From contig NZ_CP016180.1 in assembly GCF_013377295.1 (NCBI RefSeq), forward strand, positions 1,178,001 to 1,242,000: a stretch of DNA of 64,000 nucleotides, in the 5' to 3' direction. Source of the stretch: Pasteurella skyensis (GTDB taxonomy: Bacteria; Pseudomonadota; Gammaproteobacteria; Enterobacterales; Pasteurellaceae). The notes under the pieces were generated by a model, which made no database searches, had not been told where the DNA came from, and worked only from the letters and a program-made list of their open reading frames with translations. The translations under genes and the position numbers were made by a program. Positions 55,539 through 64,000 of the stretch are shown in pieces. How positions within the stretch are numbered: position 1 is the first letter of the stretch; each line of letters starts with the position of its first letter.

Positions 55539-58193
55539 CTATCCCGTATTGCGCATTCCTGCTGCAATTCCAGTAATAGTAATCATCAATGCCTGCTCTA
55601 AAATAGGATCTCTGCTTTCCTGCTGAGCACGTAAACGATGTAATAACTCTACTTGCAATAAATTTAAAGGATCAGTATAAACGTTACGTAATCGTATCGA
55701 TTCAGCCACTTCAGGAAGATCTCCCATTAAGCGATCACTGTGAGCCAACTCTATAATAGTTTTTACATCAGATCTTAACTGCTCTCGTAATGTCTTACCT
55801 AAATGATGTAATTGTGGATCAACCAAACGTTGATCATAATGCTCTGCTAACCATAAGTCTGTTTTTGTGAAAACCATCTCCAACATACCAATACGAGTAG
55901 AAAAGAAAGGCCATTTTTCACACATTTCAGACAACGCTTCCCGATTCCCTTCTTCCATCAATTGACGTAATGCAACCCCCGCTCCCAACCATGCGGGTAA
56001 CATTAAACGGTTTTGCATCCACGCAAAAATCCACGGAATCGCACGCAAACTTTCAACTCCTCCCTTAGGATTTCTTTTCGCTGGACGAGACCCTAAAGGT
56101 AATTTTCCTAGCTCTTGTTCTGGTGTAGCACTACGGAAATAAGGAACAAAATCAGCCTCTCCTCGCACAATATGACGATAAGCTTCACAGGAAATATCAG
56201 ATCCTCGCTCCATTATGTCACGCCACTCTTGTTTTGGTTCTGGTGGAGGGAAAATATTTGCTTCCAAAATAGCACTAGCATAAAGTTCTAAACTCTCAAC
56301 CGCAACGGCAGGTAAACCTAACTTAAAGCGGATCATTTCCCCTTGCTCTGTTACTCGTAAACCATTTTTCAGTGAACGTGGTGGTTGTGAGAATAATGCA
56401 GCATGAGCAGGCGCACCGCCTCGACCAATAGTACCACCTCGACCATGAAACAAGGTAAGTTCAATACTATATTTCTCAGCCAACTTAACCAAAACTTCTT
56501 GCGCTCTATATTGAGCCCACGAAGCAGCTAGCATTCCAGCATCTTTTGCAGAATCTGAATAACCAATCATTACCATTTGTTTATTTTCGATTACGCCACG
56601 ATACCAACCAATATTAAACAACTGTGCCATTACCTTTTCAGATCGATCTAAATCATCAAGGGTTTCAAATAAAGGTGTAACAGGAATCGTAAATTTACAA
56701 CCTGCTTCTTTTAATAATAAATGCACCGCCAATACATCTGAAGCCTCTCTCGCCATTGAAATCACATAGGCAGAAATAACACCTTCAGGCTGTTCAGCAA
56801 CCACTTTACAAGTCTCTAAAATCTCTTGAGTCTCTTCACTTGGAGTCCAATTTTTTGGAATAAGCGGACGGCGAGAATTTAATTCACGCACCAAAAATGC
56901 TTGTTTATCTTCTTCAATCCACTGAGAATAATCACCTAACCCAATATAACGAGTAATTTCAGCAATTGCCATTTCGTGACGAGTACTCTCTTGACGAATA
57001 TCCAAACGAGACAATCCCACACCAAAACAACGAATACGGCGTAAAATATTTAATAATTCACCATTTGCCACAATTCGCATTCCACAAGCGTGTAAAGATT
57101 GATAACAGTCATAGAGCGGTTCCCACAACTGCTCATCACAAGTGATAATCTCTTTTTTACGAATAGTTAACGGTTTATCTTCTAAAACTTCCGTATAGTA
57201 AGCCACTGTTTTTATTAATTTGGTACGTAACCCTTTGACTACCACTCGATAAGGTTCTAAATGTACGCCGTATTTCTCACTAAATTCAGGAGTACAACGT
57301 ACAATAGACAATTCCTCTGCTAATTTTCTAATATCATTTAAAAAGAGTTCTGCCGCTTTCCAACGACTCATTGCTAATACAGTACGAGTTGTTTTATGGG
57401 TAACAAACGGATTACCATCTCGATCTCCTCCCATCCAAGAAGAAAAACGAACTGGCGCTAAACCTACTTGATGTTGCACACCAAAATTTTTCTCTAAATG
57501 AAAGTTTAATTGACGACAAAATTCAGGGACAGCCTTCCATAAACTACTTTCAATCACCGCCATTCCCCATTTTGCTTCATCAATAGGCGTTGGTCGCTGA
57601 GTACGAATTTCATTGGTGTGCCAAGCTAATGCAATCATCTGCATTAAGCGACGCTTTAAACGAATCACTTCAGATTCTGGCAAATCGTTATGCTCTAATC
57701 GACTTAAACAACGATTAATTTCTACGTGTTTTCCCACTAAAGAACGACGAGTAACCTCTGTTGGATGAGCGGTTAACACAAGTTCAATTAAGAGTTTTTC
57801 AACGGTCTGTATCACTTTTTCAACAGGTACATTTTCTTCTTTTAACCGTTTAAATAATTTACCTAAAGAACATTCACCAAAAGAGGTATTTTCACTATTA
57901 CGAGCAATAGTTTGATACTGCTCTGCAATATTGGTTAAATTTAAAAAATGACTAAATGCACGAGCCACAGGCACGACTTTTTCTGTCGATATATTGGAAA
58001 GCGTATCTAACAACTGCTCTCTTGCTTTCTCATCACCAGAACGAGAAGCTTTCGATAATACTCGAATATTCTCAATTAAATCAAGAATCTCACTTCCTTG
58101 AGCATCTCGAATGGTTTCCCCTAAAAACTCTCCTAGCATATGAATATTACTACTGAGAGTATCCTTACTCGGCATTACGTTTTGCTTTGTCAT
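55539..58193 (-). CDS. ppc: Phosphoenolpyruvate carboxylase
   Basis: 884-residue anaplerotic enzyme making oxaloacetate from PEP and bicarbonate. Catalytic His143 is in [24 protein letters not shown] and the C-terminal [10 protein letters not shown] are intact. E. coli Ppc has 883 residues. Monocistronic. Confidence 0.98.
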   Translation of the reverse strand: MTKQNVMPSKDTLSSNIHMLGEFLGETIRDAQGSEILDLIENIRVLSKASRSGDEKAREQLLDTLSNISTEKVVPVARAFSHFLNLTNIAEQYQTIARNSENTSFGECSLGKLFKRLKEENVPVEKVIQTVEKLLIELVLTAHPTEVTRRSLVGKHVEINRCLSRLEHNDLPESEVIRLKRRLMQMIALAWHTNEIRTQRPTPIDEAKWGMAVIESSLWKAVPEFCRQLNFHLEKNFGVQHQVGLAPVRFSSWMGGDRDGNPFVTHKTTRTVLAMSRWKAAELFLNDIRKLAEELSIVRCTPEFSEKYGVHLEPYRVVVKGLRTKLIKTVAYYTEVLEDKPLTIRKKEIITCDEQLWEPLYDCYQSLHACGMRIVANGELLNILRRIRCFGVGLSRLDIRQESTRHEMAIAEITRYIGLGDYSQWIEEDKQAFLVRELNSRRPLIPKNWTPSEETQEILETCKVVAEQPEGVISAYVISMAREASDVLAVHLLLKEAGCKFTIPVTPLFETLDDLDRSEKVMAQLFNIGWYRGVIENKQMVMIGYSDSAKDAGMLAASWAQYRAQEVLVKLAEKYSIELTLFHGRGGTIGRGGAPAHAALFSQPPRSLKNGLRVTEQGEMIRFKLGLPAVAVESLELYASAILEANIFPPPEPKQEWRDIMERGSDISCEAYRHIVRGEADFVPYFRSATPEQELGKLPLGSRPAKRNPKGGVESLRAIPWIFAWMQNRLMLPAWLGAGVALRQLMEEGNREALSEMCEKWPFFSTRIGMLEMVFTKTDLWLAEHYDQRLVDPQLHHLGKTLREQLRSDVKTIIELAHSDRLMGDLPEVAESIRLRNVYTDPLNLLQVELLHRLRAQQESRDPILEQALMITITGIAAGMRNTG

Positions 58194-58421
58194 TTTATTT
58201 CCTTATGAATTAAATAATTTACTGACGCTAGATATACCTTAAAATCAATAAAAAAACAATGTGAAGTATTATCAAATTGAATAGGCACTGATCTGACTCA
58301 AATAAAAGTGTAATCGCCTATCTTATTACTTTACATATAAAATAAGCGGTCACTTCCTATTAAATTTTTGCAAATTTCAACAGAAATGAACGCTCACACG
58401 ATGAGAGAAAAAATAAGAGCA

Positions 58422-59189
58422 TTAAGATCTTAAGCCCACACCTTTTTCAATTAAATGATAAACTGATAGATATAACCCTATAATAAAAGCACTTAAAACA
58501 GTAAAAGCATAATAAATAGGTACATCACTAATACCTAAAAATCCATAACGAAAACCATTTACCATATACATTATAGGATTAAACTTTGACACCCCTTGCC
58601 AAAAATCAGAAAGCAAAGAGAGAGAATAAAACACACCACCTAAATAAGTTAGAGGCGTTAAAATAAAAGTTGGAATAACATTAATTTCATCAAAACTTTT
58701 GGCATAAATCGCATTCACTAATCCTGCTAAAGCAAACATCACAATTGTCATTTGCATAATCACAAAAATCGCTAACCACGAATAAATATCATAAGAAACA
58801 AAACAAAGAGCTACCGACGTTACTAAGAATCCTACAATACCTGCTCGTACTATACTCCCTCCCACATAACCAGCAATAATCGTATGGGTGGAAAGTGGAG
58901 AAACCAATAACTCTTCAATATGTTTGGAATATTTACTCAAGAAAAATGATGAAGCCGCATTTCCGTAAGCTGCGGTAATGGCAGACATCATAATCAAACC
59001 AGGAGCAATAAATTGTACATAACTCACGCCCCCCATCTCTCCAATACGTGTTCCAATCAATTTACCAAAAATAAAAAAGTATAATGTTGTGGTAATCATT
59101 GGTGGAATCAGTGTTTGTCGCCAAATACGAAAAACCCGTTTTGTTTCTTTATATACTAAAGTATAAAATCCTGTTAAATTTTGCATCAT
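58422..59189 (-). CDS. ABC-2 type transporter permease (YadH-like)
   Basis: 255 residues with about six helices, matching YadH through KRVFRIWRQTLIPPMITTTL and EELLVSPLSTHTIIAGYVGG. The start overlaps the ATPase stop by one base. Its substrate is unknown. Confidence 0.9.
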   Translation of the reverse strand: MMQNLTGFYTLVYKETKRVFRIWRQTLIPPMITTTLYFFIFGKLIGTRIGEMGGVSYVQFIAPGLIMMSAITAAYGNAASSFFLSKYSKHIEELLVSPLSTHTIIAGYVGGSIVRAGIVGFLVTSVALCFVSYDIYSWLAIFVIMQMTIVMFALAGLVNAIYAKSFDEINVIPTFILTPLTYLGGVFYSLSLLSDFWQGVSKFNPIMYMVNGFRYGFLGISDVPIYYAFTVLSAFIIGLYLSVYHLIEKGVGLRS

Positions 59190-60088
59190 TAATCTGCCAT
59201 ATCAATAAATAATGTTTCAAGTCGATTCGCTTTATTTCGCATACTCACCACATTAATATTCTGTAAATTCAGTTGTTGAAATAATTCATTTAAGCCTTTC
59301 TCTCGCATCACTTCAACTTCAATCGTATTATCATCTACCCATCGAAAAGGATAACCTGACAGCTCGAGCGTCTGTTTTTTATCCAAATCAAGTAAAAAGG
59401 TTTCACTTTTTAATTTTGCTAATAACCCTTTCATTGATGTATTTTCGACAATTTCACCATTTTGCATAATGCCAATATTACGGCACAAGCTTTCTGCCTC
59501 TTCAAAATAGTGAGTTGTAAGAATAATGGTTGTTCCTTGCTGATTTAATTCTCTTAAAAAATCCCAAAGAGAGCGTCGTAACTCAACATCTACTCCAGCA
59601 GTAGGTTCATCTAAAATTAATAATTTAGGATTATGCATCAACGCACGACCAATCATTAATCGGCGTTTCATTCCTCCTGAAAGGGCATAAGAAAGGGAAT
59701 GGCGTTTTTCCCACAATTCTAATTTTTTTAGCCAAAACTCCGCACGTTTTAAAGCCTCTTGACGAGCTACGCCATAAAAACCCGCTTGATTAACCAGAAT
59801 ATCTTCCACCTGCTCAAAAAGATTAAAATTAAACTCCTGTGGAACAAGCCCAATCTGCTGTTTTAATTGCTGTTTTTGAGAATCTAAGTCATACCCAAAT
59901 ACTTTAACTTCACCACTGGTTTTATTCACCAGTGAGCTAATAATACCAATGGTGGTTGATTTTCCTGCACCATTATGACCTAACAATGCATAAAAATCCC
60001 CTTTTTCTACTGTTAAATCAATACCTTTAACAGCTTTCACTCCTGAAGCATATTGTTTAACCAATTGCTTAATTTCTAATGCGTACAT
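59189..60088 (-). CDS. ABC transporter ATP-binding protein (YadG-like)
   Basis: 299 residues: Walker A GHNGAGKST (about 37-45), signature LSGGMKRRL, Walker B LLILDEPTAGVD and H-loop LTTHYFEEAE. It pairs with the downstream permease. Starts 36 nt after dnaX. A general ABC-2 exporter; substrate unknown. Confidence 0.92.
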   Translation of the reverse strand: MYALEIKQLVKQYASGVKAVKGIDLTVEKGDFYALLGHNGAGKSTTIGIISSLVNKTSGEVKVFGYDLDSQKQQLKQQIGLVPQEFNFNLFEQVEDILVNQAGFYGVARQEALKRAEFWLKKLELWEKRHSLSYALSGGMKRRLMIGRALMHNPKLLILDEPTAGVDVELRRSLWDFLRELNQQGTTIILTTHYFEEAESLCRNIGIMQNGEIVENTSMKGLLAKLKSETFLLDLDKKQTLELSGYPFRWVDDNTIEVEVMREKGLNELFQQLNLQNINVVSMRNKANRLETLFIDMAD

Positions 60089-60123
60089 TTTTTTCTCAAA
60101 ATAATATAAATGAAACAGGTAAA

Positions 60124-62280
60124 TTACTGTGTTTCTACAATAGGACGAATCGTTGATTCATCAATTGTAGCAGCAAAAGTGGAAGTCAAAAGTTGCAGTT
60201 TTTTATCATTATGTAATGCTTGCTTTGCTTCCTCAATTAATTGCTCGAAAATCTTTCTTTTCACCTCTAATGCGGTGAAATGATCGCTACTCTCACCAAT
60301 ACTTAATGAATAACTGAATCCTTCTTCTTTCAATGCCTCCATTAAGGCTTGATGAATTTCTGGCGTATCTAAATGAGCCATTGATGGTTTTAAAACAAGT
60401 TGTAAATGCTTGTTTTGATTAGTAACTAAATAACTATTAAGTACTATTTGACGAGATAATCCCGATAATTTTAAACGATGAATAATACGGCACCATTCAT
60501 CTTGCTCACAAGAAAGGGTTGTAATTTTTTGCACTAATTCAGGGGTACGTTGCTGTAAAATAGCTTGCTTAATATCTGATGGTTTAGCTTGTTCAAGCTC
60601 TTTTTCTAATTCAGGATCTAACCATTGCCAACGATAATTTTCATTATCAGATAAATCATCGCAGCCAACCTCTTTTTCAACTTGCTGTGGTTGGTTTGCA
60701 TTGCCTAAATTAATTAAGCGTTGTTGTAAATCTACTATTTTTTTATCGTGGTGAGGAGACTCTGCCTCTACGTCTTTTTTGAATGTCGTTACTTCACCAT
60801 TTGAAGTAACATTACTCAAGGTTTTAGTATTTTTTTTTTCAGCGTTCTCTGATTTTATCCGACTCGCTTTTAACTGCTCACGTGCTTTTAGTGCGGCCAA
60901 CGCAGGAGAAACAGGCGCAGCTCCTAAAGGTTGAGAAATAGTATCATTCAAATTTTCAATATTATTCTGCTCAATGGAAGCGGTACGATTATCATTAAAA
61001 TTTGCAAATTTTTGTGTTGATGTGACCGCTTGCTGTGGTACCTCCGCTTCTGTCTTGTGAGAAGGTGCATCTTGAGAAGCAGAAGCACTGGTGACATTTA
61101 AACGTGCTTTTAATTTTTCAATATTCGCTTGTGTGGTATCTTCTACAGCATTATCACAAACCGTATTTGCTCTTTTTGGTTTAACAACAGTTTGAGTTTC
61201 TTCAACATATTTAGGATGAAACGCTAACGCCCTGAGCATTGTCATTTCAACCCCTGCTCGTTGTTCATTGGCAAAAGGTAAATCCTTCTTACCCATTAAC
61301 ATCAATTGATAGAAAAACTGTACATCCTCTGGTGAAAATTGTTTGGCTAAAAAATGCAACGGCGTTTCTTCCAAATCCGTATTCGGTAATAATTGCAACA
61401 TCGCAATTTTATGTAACACCTCTGCCACAGCACTTAATAATGCCTGCCAATCGACCCCTTTATGGGCAACATCATCAATTACTGCCATTACTTTTTCACC
61501 ATCAGCTAAACCAAGAGCCTGAACCAACTCCAAAGGCTGATTATCATCAAGCAAACCGAGCATTTGTTGTACGACCGCTAGCGTAATATTAGCATTACTC
61601 ACTGCAATGGCTTGATCCGTCAAACTCAAGGCATCACGAATACTCCCTTCCGCTGATTTAGCAAGTTTATCCAACGCTAAAGTTTCAAAATCAATCTGCT
61701 CTTGCTGTAATACAAATGCCAAATGATCGCTAATTTGATGTCTTTCCAACGCTCGCAAATGAAATTGCATACAGCGAGATAAAATAGTCACAGGGAGTTT
61801 TTGAGGGTCTGTGGTTGCTAATAAAAATTTCACATATTCAGGTGGCTCTTCTAATGTTTTTAATAACGCATTAAAACTATGACGAGACAACATATGTACT
61901 TCATCGATCAAATAGACCTTAAAACGCCCCACCGTTGGCTTATATTGTACATTATCAAGTAACTCTCTGGTGTCTTCTACCTTAGTACGAGAAGCGGCAT
62001 CAATCTCTATAAGATCGATAAAACGCCCTTCTTCAATTGCTTTACAATTCTCACACTGACCACAGGGTATCGCACTGATCCCTTGTTCACAATTTAAACC
62101 TTTCGCAAATAATCGTGCAATGGATGTTTTTCCCACGCCACGAGTACCTGAAAACAGATAAGCGTGATGCAGTCGCCCCTCACGTAATCCATTTTCAAGA
62201 GCGGTTAAAACGTGTTTTTGCCCCACAACATCTTGAAAACGTTGTGGACGCCATTTACGAGCTAAAACTTGATAAGACAT
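60124..62280 (-). CDS. dnaX: DNA polymerase III subunits gamma and tau
   Basis: 718-residue clamp-loader protein. Walker A GTRGVGKT at 45-52, zinc cysteines 64, 73, 76 and 79, DEVHMLSR and the sensor regions make up domains I-III. A low-complexity linker (about 370-520) and tau C-terminal domains IV-V follow. A run of ten A in the linker (codons 481-484) followed by a hairpin could yield a shorter gamma form. It lies 28 nt after apt. Confidence 0.97.
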   Translation of the reverse strand: MSYQVLARKWRPQRFQDVVGQKHVLTALENGLREGRLHHAYLFSGTRGVGKTSIARLFAKGLNCEQGISAIPCGQCENCKAIEEGRFIDLIEIDAASRTKVEDTRELLDNVQYKPTVGRFKVYLIDEVHMLSRHSFNALLKTLEEPPEYVKFLLATTDPQKLPVTILSRCMQFHLRALERHQISDHLAFVLQQEQIDFETLALDKLAKSAEGSIRDALSLTDQAIAVSNANITLAVVQQMLGLLDDNQPLELVQALGLADGEKVMAVIDDVAHKGVDWQALLSAVAEVLHKIAMLQLLPNTDLEETPLHFLAKQFSPEDVQFFYQLMLMGKKDLPFANEQRAGVEMTMLRALAFHPKYVEETQTVVKPKRANTVCDNAVEDTTQANIEKLKARLNVTSASASQDAPSHKTEAEVPQQAVTSTQKFANFNDNRTASIEQNNIENLNDTISQPLGAAPVSPALAALKAREQLKASRIKSENAEKKNTKTLSNVTSNGEVTTFKKDVEAESPHHDKKIVDLQQRLINLGNANQPQQVEKEVGCDDLSDNENYRWQWLDPELEKELEQAKPSDIKQAILQQRTPELVQKITTLSCEQDEWCRIIHRLKLSGLSRQIVLNSYLVTNQNKHLQLVLKPSMAHLDTPEIHQALMEALKEEGFSYSLSIGESSDHFTALEVKRKIFEQLIEEAKQALHNDKKLQLLTSTFAATIDESTIRPIVETQ
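60788..60840 (-). promoter_or_regulatory. Candidate dnaX slippage/frameshift site with downstream hairpin
   Basis: On the coding strand G followed by A10 (60839-60830) encodes Glu-Lys-Lys-Asn481-484. A -1 shift gives AAA TAC then TAA (60826-60824); a +1 shift reaches TGA four codons later. A perfect 9-bp hairpin (GTTACTTCA/TGAAGTAAC, 5-nt loop) lies at 60810-60788, 19 nt after the run. Confidence 0.6.
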
Positions 62281-62307
62281 TTTTAATTTCTTTCTTTAAA
62301 CTAACAA

Positions 62308-62862
62308 TTAATGACCATCAAAATCAATAATAGTCATTGATTTAATACCCATTTTTTGAAGCCGTTCTGCGCCTTGTAAAGCTGGCAGACCAATAACAAA
62401 AGCCGCATTTTCAACTTTCCCACCCAAACGACGAATCAGTTTTCCTGTGGCTTCAACCGTACCACCTGTTGCCAATAAATCATCAATAATCAATACATTA
62501 TCACTTTCTTCGATTGCATCCGTATGAATTTCTAAAGTATCTTGACCATATTCCAACTCATAAGATTGAGAAACCACTTCACGTGGTAATTTATTTGGCT
62601 TACGCACTAAAATAAAAGGTAACTCCAACGCTAAAGCAATCGGTGCCCCAAAGATAAAGCCTCTTGATTCTGTTCCCACAATTTTGGTAATACCTTTATC
62701 TTTAAAGGCTTCAACAATCATATCTACTGTTACCTGAAATGCCTCTGGCACCTCTAACAATGAGGTAATATCACGAAAAATAATACCCTCTTTTGGGTAA
62801 TTGGGAATGGATTTAATTGACGACTTAACTAACTCAATTTTTTGATTCATAATCTCACTCAA
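62308..62862 (-). CDS. apt: Adenine phosphoribosyltransferase
   Basis: 184-residue purine salvage enzyme converting adenine and PRPP to AMP. PRPP loop [13 protein letters not shown] and [10 protein letters not shown] are intact. First gene of apt-dnaX, as in E. coli. Confidence 0.97.
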   Translation of the reverse strand: MSEIMNQKIELVKSSIKSIPNYPKEGIIFRDITSLLEVPEAFQVTVDMIVEAFKDKGITKIVGTESRGFIFGAPIALALELPFILVRKPNKLPREVVSQSYELEYGQDTLEIHTDAIEESDNVLIIDDLLATGGTVEATGKLIRRLGGKVENAAFVIGLPALQGAERLQKMGIKSMTIIDFDGH

Positions 62863-62951
62863 TATTTAATAATACAAAACTGGGTAAATGTAACAAAAAT
62901 GAGCAAAATTACAAGAAAAATAATATTTATCCACCTCTTCTTTTTTTAAAA

Positions 62952-62980
62952 GTGAAAAATACAGCGGTTTATGTTACAAT
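62952..62980 (+). promoter_or_regulatory. Putative sspA promoter
   Basis: GTGAAA (62952-62957), 17-nt spacer, TACAAT (62975-62980), 44 nt before the sspA start. Confidence 0.45.
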
Positions 62981-63024
62981 AACACGTTATTTTTTTAATT
63001 TTAAATTATTCGCTGGAGTATTAA

Positions 63025-63666
63025 ATGACGAGTATAAATAAACGTTCTATAATGACACTTTTTTCTAATAAAAATGACATTTATAGTCACCAAGTTCGTA
63101 TTGCATTAGCAGAAAAAGGCGTGCCTTATGAAATTGAAAACATTGAACCTGATACCATTTCTGAAGACTTATTAGAATTAAATCCACGAGGAAGTCTACC
63201 TACGTTAGTAGACCGTGATTTAGCCCTGTTCAACTCTCGCATTATTATGGAATACCTTGATGAGCGTTTTCCTCATCCTCCATTAATGTCCGTATATCCT
63301 GTTGCAAGAGCAGAATGTCGCTTAACTATCCACCGTATCAAAAAAGATTGGTACTCACTTATTGATACAGTAAACAAAGATCCTGAATCTGAAGAAGCGA
63401 AAAAAGCCCTTGCACAGCTAAGAGATGAATTCTTATCCTTAGGCAACATCTTCGCAGCTAAACCTTATTTTTTAAATGATGATTTTACGCTATTAGATTG
63501 CTATATCGCACCACTTTTATGGCGTATGCATAATCTAGGTGTTGAATTTACAGGTGCTGGAAGTAAAGCCATAAAAAGCTATATGACTCGAATTTTCCAA
63601 CGTAAAAGCTTTATCCAATCTATTGGGGGTAAACCGCCTAAGCATTTAATGGATGAAAAAGAATAA
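63025..63666 (+). CDS. sspA: Stringent starvation protein A
   Basis: 213-residue GST-fold RNA polymerase-associated protein: MTLFSNKNDIYSHQVRIALA, NPRGSLPTLVDRDLALFNSR, and a C-terminal helical domain. In E. coli SspA supports acid tolerance and stationary-phase expression. A later ATG (residue 10) is an alternative start. Its stop overlaps the sspB start by one base. Confidence 0.96.
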   Translation: MTSINKRSIMTLFSNKNDIYSHQVRIALAEKGVPYEIENIEPDTISEDLLELNPRGSLPTLVDRDLALFNSRIIMEYLDERFPHPPLMSVYPVARAECRLTIHRIKKDWYSLIDTVNKDPESEEAKKALAQLRDEFLSLGNIFAAKPYFLNDDFTLLDCYIAPLLWRMHNLGVEFTGAGSKAIKSYMTRIFQRKSFIQSIGGKPPKHLMDEKE

Positions 63667-64000
63667 TGAAGCCATTACGACCTTATTTATATAATGCTTA
63701 TTATGATTGGATCATTGAGAGTGAAGCCACGCCTTACTTACTTGTGAATGCAGAATACCTCAATGTTGATGTGCCTCAAGAGTTTGTAAAAGAGGGACAG
63801 ATTATTTTAAATCTGTCTCCTCACTCTATTGCTCAATATTGTGTAGATAATGAGGCAATTAGTTTCAACGCTCGTTTTCAAGGGATATTACGAGATCTTT
63901 ATATCCCTTTTGGCGCTGTTATTGCCATATATACTCAAGAAACAGGTGAGGGTGTAATATTCCAAGAGGAAGAGTATTACAGTGAAGCAAATTACTCTGC
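63666..64000 (+). CDS. sspB: ClpXP adaptor SspB, N-terminal part (cut by window edge)
   Basis: ATG 63666 overlaps the sspA stop. MKPLRPYLYNAYYDWIIES, then TPYLLVNAEY and SFNARFQGILRDLYIPFGAV are the SspB substrate-binding domain, which delivers ssrA-tagged proteins to ClpXP. About 111 residues are in the window; the ClpX-binding tail is not. Confidence 0.95.
   Translation, partial: MKPLRPYLYNAYYDWIIESEATPYLLVNAEYLNVDVPQEFVKEGQIILNLSPHSIAQYCVDNEAISFNARFQGILRDLYIPFGAVIAIYTQETGEGVIFQEEEYYSEANYS

Overview
The window looks like chromosomal DNA from a gammaproteobacterium of the family Pasteurellaceae. Gene order and protein sequences (iscRSUA-hscB, exbB-exbD-tonB, trpR-mtgA, sapABCD, pit with a PhoU-like partner, apt-dnaX, sspAB) are those of that family. 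DNA uptake signal sequences are present with the core ACAAGCGGT, the type associated with the Actinobacillus pleuropneumoniae / Mannheimia branch rather than the H. influenzae type AAGTGCGGT. The DNA is AT-rich. No rRNA, prophage, insertion sequence or CRISPR array was seen. I cannot name the species.

Layout. 1-2695: ISC iron-sulfur assembly operon under an almost perfect IscR type-1 site. 2741-4257: raiA and the lipid A acyltransferase lpxL. 4260-8049: a TetR-controlled, YbhGFS-like ABC-2 exporter with its palindromic operator. 8050-8460: non-coding, with dispersed hairpin repeats. 8469-11519: lolB-ispE-prs and yfbV. 11647-13682: yciC-yciB-yciA-yciI. 13772-18899: ybaB-recR-sppA-pepB-lysO. 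18969-20752: Fur-type exbB-exbD-tonB. 20835-23827: glpE, pfkA, a YwiC-like gene, rluE and the 4.5S RNA gene.

23990-32810 is the accessory island: a 7.1 kb trimeric autotransporter adhesin gene (YadA/Hia type) that is broken twice, with an in-frame stop right after its signal sequence and a frameshift after the head. It has an 11-nt homopolymer beside its promoter, a structured 3' UTR, and flanking palindromic repeats. A frameshifted small membrane-protein gene and its tiny partner follow.

32971-40194: housekeeping genes lapB, lapA, ihfB, rpsA, cmk, degS, mtgA, trpR and lolA. 40266-44850: sapABCD, with no sapF next to it. 45237-51821: lysC, rseC, nlpC, ihfA, pheT, pheS and tRNA-Val(GAC). 51892-64000: apaH, an SH3-domain protein, pit and its PhoU-like partner, ppc, a YadGH-type ABC exporter, dnaX, apt, sspA and the start of sspB.

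The most interesting points are: (1) the adhesin, whose head has clearly lower GC than the stalk and is bounded almost exactly by the two lesions, which suggests a swapped cassette; (2) a 10-A run in dnaX at codons 481-484, where a slip in either direction gives an immediate stop, followed by a perfect 9-bp hairpin, the layout expected for making a short gamma form; and (3) families of palindromic repeats concentrated around the adhesin.
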